This document shows, piece after piece, positions 54,909 through 63,394 of a DNA stretch of 64,000 nt (within the stretch, counting starts at the first letter, position 1; every line of letters begins with the position of its first letter). The DNA comes from Bacteroidota bacterium. Its GTDB lineage: Bacteria > Bacteroidota > Bacteroidia > Chitinophagales > Chitinophagaceae. The stretch covers positions 335,085 through 399,084 of the forward strand of contig JAFAFR010000037.1 of NCBI GenBank assembly GCA_023423405.1. The letters run 5' to 3'. The translations under genes and the position numbers were made by a program. A model generated the notes under the pieces. The model was not told the DNA's origin. It saw only the letters and a program-made list of their open reading frames with translations, and ran no database searches.

Positions 54909-57900
54909 TTAGAAGGTTGCACGAACGCCGACAGTAAGGCTGCGAGGTTGCGGAATAGAGTTTATGTACTCAGGGTCATAGGACGTTTTGGTGGCCTTCC
55001 AAATAACCCCCACTTGATTGAGCACCGTATAGAACTCCAAGGATTGACCTTTCCTAAAGGGCCATGTCAGCCGATAGGATAAATTGATGTATTGCAGTCT
55101 TATGTAATCAGCCTTTTCCACCAGGGCTTCTGATTGAGTATAAAAAGCATCCCGGCTGGAAATAACAGGATAGACAAAAGATGGCACCTGTGTCCTTGCT
55201 TCATCGCCGGGCTCTTGCCAACGCTGGGCATACTCGGCATTTCCTCTATTTTGTGATATTAGGCTCGTGTAGTTGATGCCCGGACGAACAAAATAATGTC
55301 CAAACCGGTAAAGCAGGCAGACCGTAAGGCCGACACCTTTATACCGTATCGTGTTTCCCAATGATCCGTATGTAGTGGGAATAGCAGGCCCGTTATAGAC
55401 AAGATCATCAACCGTCGTTCCGGTACCCGTAATTTGATTGTAGTCAGTAGATTCCTTTCCTTCAAAGAAGCCGATGGGATTTCCGGTAGAAGGATCAAGC
55501 CCACCCCATTTGTAAGAATATATATTGAATACGGGTCTGCCTTCCAGCCCACTCACCTGGGTTCCTCCATTGATGAAATTAGCACCAACTCTATTCGGCC
55601 GGTAGAATTTTGTAATTCTGTCCCGGTAGAAGCTAAGATTCAGGTTCGTTGACCATTCCACAGACCCTTTTAGGTTAACGCTGTTGACTTCAATATCCCA
55701 GCCTCGTGCCTCCATTTCGCCAACATTTCGCAAAACAGTCTGAGAACGCAAGCCAGTCGTGTAGTCAATCGGAACTGTGCCAAACAGATCGGTGGATTTC
55801 TTTTTATAGTATTCCACATAGCCCGTGATGCGTCTTTGCAACAAGGAGAAATCAACGCCCAGGTTGAGCATGGCGACCCGTTCCCATCGCAATTCAGGAT
55901 TATAAAATTTGTCCACTACGGCAATTGGCCCTCCCGTATATAAGGAAGTACTGGTATAACTTAGTGTGGTTACCGCGGAAGCTGCTGGGTTCACGTTTCC
56001 GCTATATCCATAAGTCATCCGCAAGCGGGCTTCCTGTATGAATTTTGAATGAAAGAACCTCTCTTTGGAAATATTCCAGGCTGCGCCTGCCGACCATACT
56101 GGATTCCATTTTTGATTGGTCTCCAGACCAAAAACATTCGAGGCATCCCTTCTCGCACTTAGCGATAGGGTATATCGGTCCTGGTAGGATACGGCGGCAT
56201 TCGCAAAAAAAGATACAAACCGCAGGTCTCTTTCAGATAAACCGGTATTCGCAGGAATATACTCATCAAACCCTGCTGGTAACGTAGGATAAGGGGTCTG
56301 CAGGTTGACGTTTGCCGTCGTCAGTGTTTGCGGATCATAGCCAAACAAGCGGTATGCTTCTGAATTGGTCTTTGTTTCCCTGATTTCCATGCCAACAATA
56401 CCATTCAGCGCAAAGCTGCCCGAGGCGGTGTTGACGTTTACCTGCCCGCGAAAGTTCGACGCTTGTATATCTTCGTAACCTCTGTCAGCTACGGCTCCCA
56501 AGGGGACAGGATATCCAACCGATCGATTCGAGTAGTCCACTGCTGAAAACCTATTGATAAGATTTCGTGTAAAGTAGCTATCCTGGAAAAAGATTTGCTC
56601 CGTCTTATTGGTTTGTCGTTGATATTGATACTGTAATGATGCAGAGAGTCCCGGCAATATTTGGTACTGCATGCCAAATCTTCCGATAAGGTCATTCAGC
56701 TTCCCAGTTTTGGATACGTGCAGATGATCTTCGAATGGAACGTATTTCCAGTCTAAAAGCAACCCGCTGCCAACAGTATCCTTCCAGGCTCCCCGGTAAT
56801 CATTGTCAATGGTTAATGGCTGTCCGGCGTCGTCCGCCAGAATGGTATATGGAGAAAGTTCTCCCCTACTGGTCCGTACTTCCCCAAAACCAAGGCGGCC
56901 ATTTTCCGTTTGCGCATGGGTGTATAATGCACCCATACTTATAGTGAGTTTTTTGGTGGCCCGATAGCGGTTTTCAAGGCGGAGGTTCAACCGGTTATAG
57001 CGATTGTCCAATTGGTCGGTGTTTCTGTCAATTCCGGCAAAAATGTTCCAGCTCATATTTGAGACTCCTCCTGATAATCCTATAGCATATTGTTGTAATA
57101 TGCCCCGTTCATACTGGTGCTTGAGAAAGTCGTCTTTTACGTCATGACCCCGAAACCTTGCCAGCTGATCATCCAACTGTTGTCTACTGATATCTCCCTG
57201 GTTGTATTTCAGGAGCAATTCGTAAACGGGGGTTAACATAGGCCTCAATATGCTGGCAGTATCTCCCAAGCGATAACCCTTGTTAAATAGGTCAAGCTCC
57301 AGATCAACCATATCTGCCGCCGATATGTTAGAAAGATATTTTAAGTCAGGTATCTCCGTTATCGTGACAGAAGCATTCACTTCTGTTTTTACCTTCTGGT
57401 TGTATCTTCCTTTTTTCGTATTGATAACGACTACACCGTTTCCTGCACGGGTACCCCATATGGACGCAGCGGCGGCGTCTTTCAATATGGTAATGTCTTC
57501 AATATCGTTTGGATTAATGTTATCAAGACTGCCTTCGTATGGAAAATTGTCTAATATAATAAGCGGGTTTCTCTGGCCCTGTATGGTACTAAGGCCTCTG
57601 ATCATCAGTTGCCCTCCACCAACTTGCCTATTGTACAATACTGAATTGGCCACATTTTCTAATCTGCTGAGTACGTTAGTTGTCACTTGTTCATTGAATC
57701 TTGAATTCGGTACCTGGCTGAAGGAACCGGTTACGCGCTCCAAGGGCAATCGTTCAAATCCGGTCTGGACGATTACCTCAGATAAATAGCCTTCCGAGGC
57801 TTCCAATGTTATGACCTGGAACCCCATCGTTTGTTGCGTTACTATAAGTAGGCGTTGCTTACCTTGTAAATGAGAGAAAATCAGCGTATCGCCCAGGCGT

Positions 57901-58109
57901 GCCTTAATGCTGAATGCGCCATTGTTCGAGGACAGGGCAGTTTGCCTGGTTTTCGCATTGTAAATGGTAGCGGATGCCAGCAGCTCGCCGGTTCTGCTAG
58001 CCTGTATAGAGCCGGTTATTACACGGACTGAGTCAGACTGGCTAAAGGCTGGCAAGGCAATATACAGTAGTGAAAAAGTGGTTATTGTTAGTGTTATTAC
58101 AGATTTCAT
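54909..58109 (-). CDS. susC: SusC-type TonB-dependent outer-membrane transporter
   Basis: 1066 residues. Signal peptide (ITTFSLLYIALPAFSQ), a carboxypeptidase-D-like regulatory domain (GSIQASRTGELLASATIYNAK), a TonB plug with the MIRGLSTIQGQRNPLIILDN motif, and a large beta-barrel ending RSLTVGVRATF, the terminal Phe of outer-membrane proteins. Length is normal for SusC. Its start lies 5 bp after the stop of the TlpA gene and it is followed by susD, so the three form one operon. Confidence 0.93.
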   Translation of the reverse strand: MKSVITLTITTFSLLYIALPAFSQSDSVRVITGSIQASRTGELLASATIYNAKTRQTALSSNNGAFSIKARLGDTLIFSHLQGKQRLLIVTQQTMGFQVITLEASEGYLSEVIVQTGFERLPLERVTGSFSQVPNSRFNEQVTTNVLSRLENVANSVLYNRQVGGGQLMIRGLSTIQGQRNPLIILDNFPYEGSLDNINPNDIEDITILKDAAAASIWGTRAGNGVVVINTKKGRYNQKVKTEVNASVTITEIPDLKYLSNISAADMVDLELDLFNKGYRLGDTASILRPMLTPVYELLLKYNQGDISRQQLDDQLARFRGHDVKDDFLKHQYERGILQQYAIGLSGGVSNMSWNIFAGIDRNTDQLDNRYNRLNLRLENRYRATKKLTISMGALYTHAQTENGRLGFGEVRTSRGELSPYTILADDAGQPLTIDNDYRGAWKDTVGSGLLLDWKYVPFEDHLHVSKTGKLNDLIGRFGMQYQILPGLSASLQYQYQRQTNKTEQIFFQDSYFTRNLINRFSAVDYSNRSVGYPVPLGAVADRGYEDIQASNFRGQVNVNTASGSFALNGIVGMEIRETKTNSEAYRLFGYDPQTLTTANVNLQTPYPTLPAGFDEYIPANTGLSERDLRFVSFFANAAVSYQDRYTLSLSARRDASNVFGLETNQKWNPVWSAGAAWNISKERFFHSKFIQEARLRMTYGYSGNVNPAASAVTTLSYTSTSLYTGGPIAVVDKFYNPELRWERVAMLNLGVDFSLLQRRITGYVEYYKKKSTDLFGTVPIDYTTGLRSQTVLRNVGEMEARGWDIEVNSVNLKGSVEWSTNLNLSFYRDRITKFYRPNRVGANFINGGTQVSGLEGRPVFNIYSYKWGGLDPSTGNPIGFFEGKESTDYNQITGTGTTVDDLVYNGPAIPTTYGSLGNTIRYKGVGLTVCLLYRFGHYFVRPGINYTSLISQNRGNAEYAQRWQEPGDEARTQVPSFVYPVISSRDAFYTQSEALVEKADYIRLQYINLSYRLTWPFRKGQSLEFYTVLNQVGVIWKATKTSYDPEYINSIPQPRSLTVGVRATF

Positions 58110-58114
58110 AAGTG

Positions 58115-59449
58115 TTAGTTGTTAGGGTCTTTATATAAGTAGCCTACTTTTATAGGGCAGTTCTCCCTCCGTACAGTTATACCCATTGTTGAGAGGGCAT
58201 CCAGACAATTGTCAGTCGCCTGACTGCCAATTACTGTAATGGAGACTCTATGCTTATATTGGGTATTGTCATAAACAAATCTGGCTGCAGGATCGTATTC
58301 AATTCCCATATTCAAAAGGCCAGCAAAATGGCTCAGCATAATATTCCTATATGCTACAGTATCTCCCTTTCTCACTATTGATAGCTTGCCATCATCCCTA
58401 TTACTGAATTGCTTCAGTTTCTCCAAATCTTCAACTGACAACACATAACAGGGGATTTCCCTCGATACTTCCTTGTAACGGATATGGAAATATTTGCTCA
58501 TTTGCTGGAACAATCTTTTCTTGATCTCCCGATCAATGTCTGCGTCAGTTTTGCCGCCCTTGGCAACAAATACTTCCACGCTGAATAGATGCTCTTTGCG
58601 CCACTCTAAAGCCTGCTCTTCGTTACTTTTTGGAATTGATGTTTGCATTAAATCTCTTAGTGAGGGCTCCCAATGCAATTGGTGATTGGGGAAATCAATG
58701 GTCTTTGCAAAGAGCATATATAGCGGCATATTGATATAGATCTGCCTCACCGTGCTACCCGATAAAAATCGTCTGGTGTAGCCGCCGGGAAAGCCGTTCA
58801 CATAACTATATATTGCCGTTGAAGGTGAGGAAGATAAAAGGTGGGCGTCCGACAAGAGCTCTTTCAAAGGAAGTTTATAATTCGGATCAATCCTGTCAAT
58901 TTTAAGTGTTGGTAGTATTCCCTGTTGCAGAAAGGCGTCTATTTTATCACTCGATACTTCATAAGTATCAGTGGCCGCCACGACTTTACCCTTGTATATC
59001 CAAATACAATGGGGAATCATCTTGTAACTGAAGTACCGGCGCAGAACTGTATCGGGAAAAGCAATCGGCAATGTTACCGGTGCATTTAATGCTTTACGTT
59101 TGTCGAGGAACTGAGCAACTCTTTCCTCTGTATCGTTGTGCTCCCGAGGGTTTACCAGAACGATTAACAAGTCATTCTTTTTTGTCTCCTGCAAGGCATG
59201 CATTTTGGGTAACGCCTTCACACAGGAACTGCACCAAGTAGCCCAAAAGTCCAAAATGATCAATTTGTCTTTTAGTTCAGATAATCGGATTTTAGAAACG
59301 GGGTAATTGATGAATATGTTGGTAATTTCAAGATCCGATGGTATCGGATCACCAATACCTAGAGGTCTACCTTTTCCAGGGGGCCCTTGGGCAAATGCGT
59401 TCATTACCGGCCAAGGCATAGCCAGTAAGCAATATATTAGTACTCTCAT
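58115..59449 (-). CDS. TlpA-type thioredoxin with C-terminal DUF3738-like domain
   Basis: 444 residues starting at MRVLIYCLLAMPWPVM, with a signal peptide. The thioredoxin fold (residues ~55-170) carries the active site WATWCSSCVKALPKM. The remainder contains a soil-bacteria DUF3738-like strand pattern (VEVFVAKGG, IPCYVLSVEDL, and FVYDNTQYKHR). It is the operon head before susC and susD; such proteins reduce disulfides of exported peptides or cargo, which fits the Cys pair in the small exported protein nearby. Confidence 0.85.
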   Translation of the reverse strand: MRVLIYCLLAMPWPVMNAFAQGPPGKGRPLGIGDPIPSDLEITNIFINYPVSKIRLSELKDKLIILDFWATWCSSCVKALPKMHALQETKKNDLLIVLVNPREHNDTEERVAQFLDKRKALNAPVTLPIAFPDTVLRRYFSYKMIPHCIWIYKGKVVAATDTYEVSSDKIDAFLQQGILPTLKIDRIDPNYKLPLKELLSDAHLLSSSPSTAIYSYVNGFPGGYTRRFLSGSTVRQIYINMPLYMLFAKTIDFPNHQLHWEPSLRDLMQTSIPKSNEEQALEWRKEHLFSVEVFVAKGGKTDADIDREIKKRLFQQMSKYFHIRYKEVSREIPCYVLSVEDLEKLKQFSNRDDGKLSIVRKGDTVAYRNIMLSHFAGLLNMGIEYDPAARFVYDNTQYKHRVSITVIGSQATDNCLDALSTMGITVRRENCPIKVGYLYKDPNN

Positions 59450-59492
59450 TGCAGTTGTGGTATTTATACAATATGTAGGATCATACCAGTAT

Positions 59493-59537
59493 CCGGCGAA
59501 CAGGGGGCTACACATGAGAAAATAGCCCCTCTGCCGG
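59493..59537 (-). promoter_or_regulatory. 45-nt hairpin in the tlpA leader
   Basis: A two-part stem: outer CCGGC/GCCGG and inner GGGGCTA/TAGCCCC, separated by short internal loops. It lies 43 bp before the tlpA start codon in the expected 5' leader. May control translation or transcription. Confidence 0.55.
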
Positions 59538-59853
59538 AATATCGACAAAGAGGAATGCTAGACTGGATTTTTTGGCTTACGGGCGAACATTATTTTGAAA
59601 AGCAAAAGAAATGGATGAAGCAACCTTGTATAATAGATGTATTTGCCGTTCAGGAATGGATTCTGAATGCTGTAACCTTGGTAGGTCCAAATTCTTACTA
59701 TGGTCTTGAACTCCATGTCAAAGGCTGTGGAAATCGCTCACTTTTCAATTCCCATTTACTAATTTCGACAATATTATGCTGCTTACTGTATATTTTGGGT
59801 TGATTTTGATGGTTTTTAGGTTGACTTTTATTAGATTCGTATAAATTTATGCT
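59538..59853. other. Divergent intergenic region
   Basis: About 315 bp between the tlpA operon and the HTH-ATPase operon. The short plus-strand frame at 59555-59803 has no recognised features and is not called. The right end carries an AT-rich TATAAATTTATG just before the first HTH start codon, perhaps a promoter. Confidence 0.45.
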
Positions 59854-60252
59854 ATGAATGATACGTTAAGCACACCATCTCATATTGGGCGTAAGATTGA
59901 GAAATTAAGAAAATTAAAAGGAGTAAAGCAAGAAGCGTTAGCCATTTCCATTGGTGTTACCCAGCCGGAAATTTCCCAGATCGAAAAGTCCGAAACAATT
60001 GGAGAGGAATTGCTGCAGAAGATTGCCGATGCATTGAATTTAAGTCCAGAGATCATTAAGGACTTCGATGAAAATCACGCATTTTACAGCATCGACAATA
60101 AACTAGATAATGTTACAATCTCGGAGTCTGCACATGGTATTCATCAGGTATTTAGTCCAATAGATAAAGTAGTAGAGCTATATGAGAGGTTGCTTACTTG
60201 CGAAAGAGAAAAGATTGAAATATTGAAGTCCTCTCAAAAAAATCCGCTTTAA
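59854..60252 (+). CDS. XRE-family transcriptional regulator 1
   Basis: 132 residues: N-terminal HTH_3 (IEKLRKLKGVKQEALAISIG...PEISQIEKSE, residues ~13-60), then the segment DFDENHAFYSIDN and a C-terminal helix. This is the Bacteroidota XRE layout seen in defence and mobile loci. It is followed 22 bp later by a paralogue and then an ATPase gene, suggesting that both regulate the operon. Confidence 0.85.
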   Translation: MNDTLSTPSHIGRKIEKLRKLKGVKQEALAISIGVTQPEISQIEKSETIGEELLQKIADALNLSPEIIKDFDENHAFYSIDNKLDNVTISESAHGIHQVFSPIDKVVELYERLLTCEREKIEILKSSQKNPL

Positions 60253-60274
60253 CTCAACTACCTAAATAAAATTT

Positions 60275-60694
60275 ATGGAAGTCTTAGCCAATACACTTAT
60301 GCTTCACAAAGGAAGGAAGATTGAGAGAGTTCGCAAACTCCGTGGATGGACTCAAGCTGAATTAGGCGATAAACTTGGCATTACCAAACAAGCAGTATCT
60401 AAATTGGAACAAGCAGACAATATTGGTGATGATAAGCTCAAAGAAGTTGCTGAGGCCCTTGGCGTCACCTTTGAGGGCCTGAAGGATTTTAACGAAGAGA
60501 AGGTATTATATAATACTAACAACTTTTACGAAAATAGCGGCGTCTCTGCAACCAATCTCAGTGCGAATATTGAAACTATAAATAATCCTTTGAAAGAAAC
60601 TATCGAAATGTTTGAGAGACAATTAGAGGCGCTAAGAAAGGAATTGGTTGAAGTTTTGGGCACAAGAAAGACTTCCGCTACTAAGAAGAAATAA
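60275..60694 (+). CDS. XRE-family transcriptional regulator 2
   Basis: 139 residues, HTH_3 at ~15-65 (IERVRKLRGWTQAELGDKLG), then DFNEEKVLYNTNNFYEN, shared in layout with regulator 1, and a C-terminal coiled helix (ETIEMFERQLEALRKEL). The two regulators differ well beyond a fresh duplication. Confidence 0.85.
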   Translation: MEVLANTLMLHKGRKIERVRKLRGWTQAELGDKLGITKQAVSKLEQADNIGDDKLKEVAEALGVTFEGLKDFNEEKVLYNTNNFYENSGVSATNLSANIETINNPLKETIEMFERQLEALRKELVEVLGTRKTSATKKK

Positions 60695-60706
60695 AGGGCA
60701 TAAAAA

Positions 60707-61864
60707 ATGCAGAGTCTCAAAGTAAATAATCTAGGACCTATCACAAGTGCGGATCTTCGTTTTGGAGATTTAACACTACTTGTTGGGCCACAGGCAAGTG
60801 GGAAAAGCATTTTACTCCAACTCATTAAACTTCTCTTGGATAAAAGGCATATTAGAAAAACACTAGAACAGTATGGATTTATTTGGGGCAATAAAGAGGC
60901 CGTGATTTTGGACAGGTATTTTGGGGAAGGAATGTCAGGGATTTGGACTCCCAAAACTGAAATTACTTTCAACAATAAATCATATTCCTCAAATTTCTTG
61001 TTACCAAAGAAACGGGAAAGTATCAAGGATGCAGAAGAAAACCTGTTTTATATACCGGCGCAACGTGTTATTTGTCTGCAAAACGGGTGGCCTCGATTCT
61101 TTACTGATTATGAAGATTCAGTTCCCTTTGTTTTGCGGCATTTTAGCGAAACTTTGCGACAGCTCCTTGAGCGAGGTATTAACTCTAAGAATGATACAAT
61201 CTTTCCGCAATCTCAACGTCTAAAAGAACCTTTGAGGGAATCCATTAATGAAAGCATCTTCCACGATGGAAAAATTGTCGTCGATAAAACCAGCGGAAAG
61301 AAACGATTCAAACTTGATGTCGGAAGTTCCAGCATACCCTTTATGGCTTGGAGTGCCGGGCAGAAGGAATTCATGCCCCTTCTTTTAAGCTTCTATTGGT
61401 TATGTCCATCCTCGAAAGTCAGTAAGAAGGAAAGCATTGAATATGTTATCATAGAAGAGCCGGAAATGGGCCTCCATCCGCAAGCCATTAAATCAGTCAT
61501 CTTACAGGTAATGGATTTAATGAGTAGAGGATATAAAGTAATAATTTCAACGCATTCACCTGTCTTGCTTGAATTTGCTTGGGCATTCAAATTTCTCAAA
61601 GACGAGAACGCTGACAGTCAAGCACTCGCAGATTTATTTGAGATAAAAAAAAGAGGGCCGTCACTCAACAATATGTTCGATGCCGTCTTGAAAAAGAACA
61701 TCAACACATATTATTTTGACAGGGGTGAAAATGAAGAGGTAATAATCAAGGATATTTCTAGCCTCGATGCAGGAAGCGAGGATAAAGCCGTTTCCGAATG
61801 GGGTGGATTATCTTCTTTTAGTACAAAAGCATCTGATATTATACTAAAAGTAACGGCAGAATGA
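60707..61864 (+). CDS. OLD/ABC-like ATPase of a defence-type operon
   Basis: 385 residues. Walker A GPQASGKS at 28-35, an ABC-signature-like WSAGQKEFMPLL near 223, Walker B with the D-loop region YVIIEEPEMGLHPQ near 249-262 and the switch His in ISTHSP. The layout is of AAA_21/AAA_15-type ATPases used by OLD, PARIS and similar systems, but without a fused Toprim nuclease. A small protein gene overlaps its stop and may supply the effector. Confidence 0.85.
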   Translation: MQSLKVNNLGPITSADLRFGDLTLLVGPQASGKSILLQLIKLLLDKRHIRKTLEQYGFIWGNKEAVILDRYFGEGMSGIWTPKTEITFNNKSYSSNFLLPKKRESIKDAEENLFYIPAQRVICLQNGWPRFFTDYEDSVPFVLRHFSETLRQLLERGINSKNDTIFPQSQRLKEPLRESINESIFHDGKIVVDKTSGKKRFKLDVGSSSIPFMAWSAGQKEFMPLLLSFYWLCPSSKVSKKESIEYVIIEEPEMGLHPQAIKSVILQVMDLMSRGYKVIISTHSPVLLEFAWAFKFLKDENADSQALADLFEIKKRGPSLNNMFDAVLKKNINTYYFDRGENEEVIIKDISSLDAGSEDKAVSEWGGLSSFSTKASDIILKVTAE

Positions 61865-62331
61865 GTAAGGGGAAAAAGGACTCGAAAATTACATTTAAAG
61901 AAGCAGTTGAGCAAACTCCTGATATTAGCAATGCTTACAGAACTGGGTTACAAGCTTTAGGCAGCTATAGTGATAAGGTTAGTTTAGGAGACGCTAGACT
62001 CTGTGAGGGAAGCGTCGATATCGACGCCGCTACTGTTACAATATATGCACAGGCAAATAGGTGGGACTATTGCATATCCTATAAAGGTGAGGCATATTTC
62101 GTAGAGGTACATTCAGCAAATACCGGGGAAGTCAGTACAGTACTTAAAAAACTGTCCTGGTTAAAGAAATGGCTTCATCAAAATGCCCCTTTAATCAGCC
62201 CCAGGAGAGCTAAAAGCAACCCATTTTATTGGATACAATCAAACGGCTTCCACATTTTGCCAAATTCGGCGCAATACAGGCAGGTTGTTCAGCAAAGAAT
62301 TAAACCAATTTCGAAATTGCACCTCCCCTGA
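61861..62331 (+). CDS. Small PD-(D/E)xK-like partner of the ATPase
   Basis: 156 residues; the start overlaps the ATPase stop (ATGA). The middle reads RWDYCISYKGEAYFVEVHSANTG: Asp69, then Glu82-x-His84, followed by a helix (VLKKLSWLKKWL). This is the spacing of a restriction-endonuclease-like core in which the usual Lys is replaced by His. No family is recognised with certainty, so the nuclease assignment is tentative. The pair with an ABC-like ATPase recalls ATPase plus small-effector defence systems. Confidence 0.62.
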   Translation: MSKGKKDSKITFKEAVEQTPDISNAYRTGLQALGSYSDKVSLGDARLCEGSVDIDAATVTIYAQANRWDYCISYKGEAYFVEVHSANTGEVSTVLKKLSWLKKWLHQNAPLISPRRAKSNPFYWIQSNGFHILPNSAQYRQVVQQRIKPISKLHLP

Positions 62332-62410
62332 TTGGATGTTTTGCCAAAGGTCTGGGAACTGACGAATACTTTAATAGAAACCGCATTAGCAAATTTCCAC
62401 ATTTGAAGGA

Positions 62411-62863
62411 TTGCTACTTTTATATAGGAGCACAATTGCTTTTCTCTTTTTTTTCTGTTACTTTTCGATACATAACCCTTTATCCCAAATGGCTGTTGTT
62501 CCTACAATAGAAACCTTCAATTCGCGATTACGCTTATGCTCAAGTAGAATAGTTTTAGAATTTTGCATCTCTCCAGAAGTCAAGTTTAGGTGCAGAAAAG
62601 TAATAGACTTTTGCATTTTATTTAATATATGCAGTCTTACAACCATCGCACAACCCGCTACGCCAAAATTCCAAGCCTTCCAGCCTTTAACTATCACTAA
62701 TTCAACTCAGGCCACAATTGTAATGCCAGGACGCGCCAATCCTTTGATCGAGAACGATCCTTACCGGGAGCAGAACTATCGGATTATGCGACAGGGAGGA
62801 ATGACGATTCCGGACCCATCTACAACACGGTTATTGCAATTTCGGAGTGGTTGTAATTCGTAG
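62411..62863 (+). CDS. Doubtful secreted-protein ORF, N-terminus uncertain
   Basis: 150 codons. Only the second half looks real: a hydrophobic VIDFCILFNICSLTTIAQ that reads like a signal peptide, then PATPKFQAFQPLTI and a polar, Pro-rich tail. The first half has no protein character, and no ATG precedes the signal-like segment, so the gene may have lost its start or use a non-ATG codon near 62590. Its last 33 bp overlap the opposing lipoprotein gene. Confidence 0.3.
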   Translation: MLLLYRSTIAFLFFFCYFSIHNPLSQMAVVPTIETFNSRLRLCSSRIVLEFCISPEVKFRCRKVIDFCILFNICSLTTIAQPATPKFQAFQPLTITNSTQATIVMPGRANPLIENDPYREQNYRIMRQGGMTIPDPSTTRLLQFRSGCNS

Positions 62864-63394
62864 ATTAGAGGTTATCGTTGATCCAAAATAATCTCGACCT
62901 GATCCTTGAAGATCAAGAAATCCGCCTGGTGAAGTTATCACTTGCTCTTGGAGTCCGCCGCCACCACCATTTGATTTATATATTGGTGTGAAATCGAATG
63001 GTTTGTATAGGGTTGCACTTATTTGTACCATTTCTTGAGCATCTGGTTGAAAATTAACCTCTTCACTCCATTCTAAATGATTTTCCGGGCCCAACCAGTA
63101 AGTACCAGCATTTGAGCCGGAGAACGCCTTTTTACCTAAACCTTTCACTTTTATGTGACTAACACCTCCATCATCAGTGACTTTAAAGCTTACTTGGATG
63201 CTATAGCAATTTTTCATAGTTATAGTACCGGCAGGAAGTTCAAAAGTTTTATCTAGATCAAGAATTTTTACAAACCATCTGCAATTCGGTGGTGTTCTAT
63301 CCTCTTTAGGAAGTTTGACTTTATTACAGCTACAACCATGAATTGTTGTTAGTAAAAATGCAATGACGAAGAATTTAAATTTATGGCAATACAT
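62831..63394 (-). CDS. Lipoprotein of unknown function
   Basis: 187 residues with a lipobox (TTIHGCSC near residue 21). The mature part is beta-rich with an immunoglobulin-like feel (YSIQVSFKVTDDGGVSHIKV) and a Gly-rich turn. No family recognised. It stands alone at the end of the window. Confidence 0.65.
   Translation of the reverse strand: MYCHKFKFFVIAFLLTTIHGCSCNKVKLPKEDRTPPNCRWFVKILDLDKTFELPAGTITMKNCYSIQVSFKVTDDGGVSHIKVKGLGKKAFSGSNAGTYWLGPENHLEWSEEVNFQPDAQEMVQISATLYKPFDFTPIYKSNGGGGGLQEQVITSPGGFLDLQGSGRDYFGSTITSNLRITTTPKLQ

Noticed and set aside
59555..59803. Plus-strand 82-codon frame before the HTH operon
   Set aside because: No family resemblance, and it overlaps the leader region of the opposing operon.
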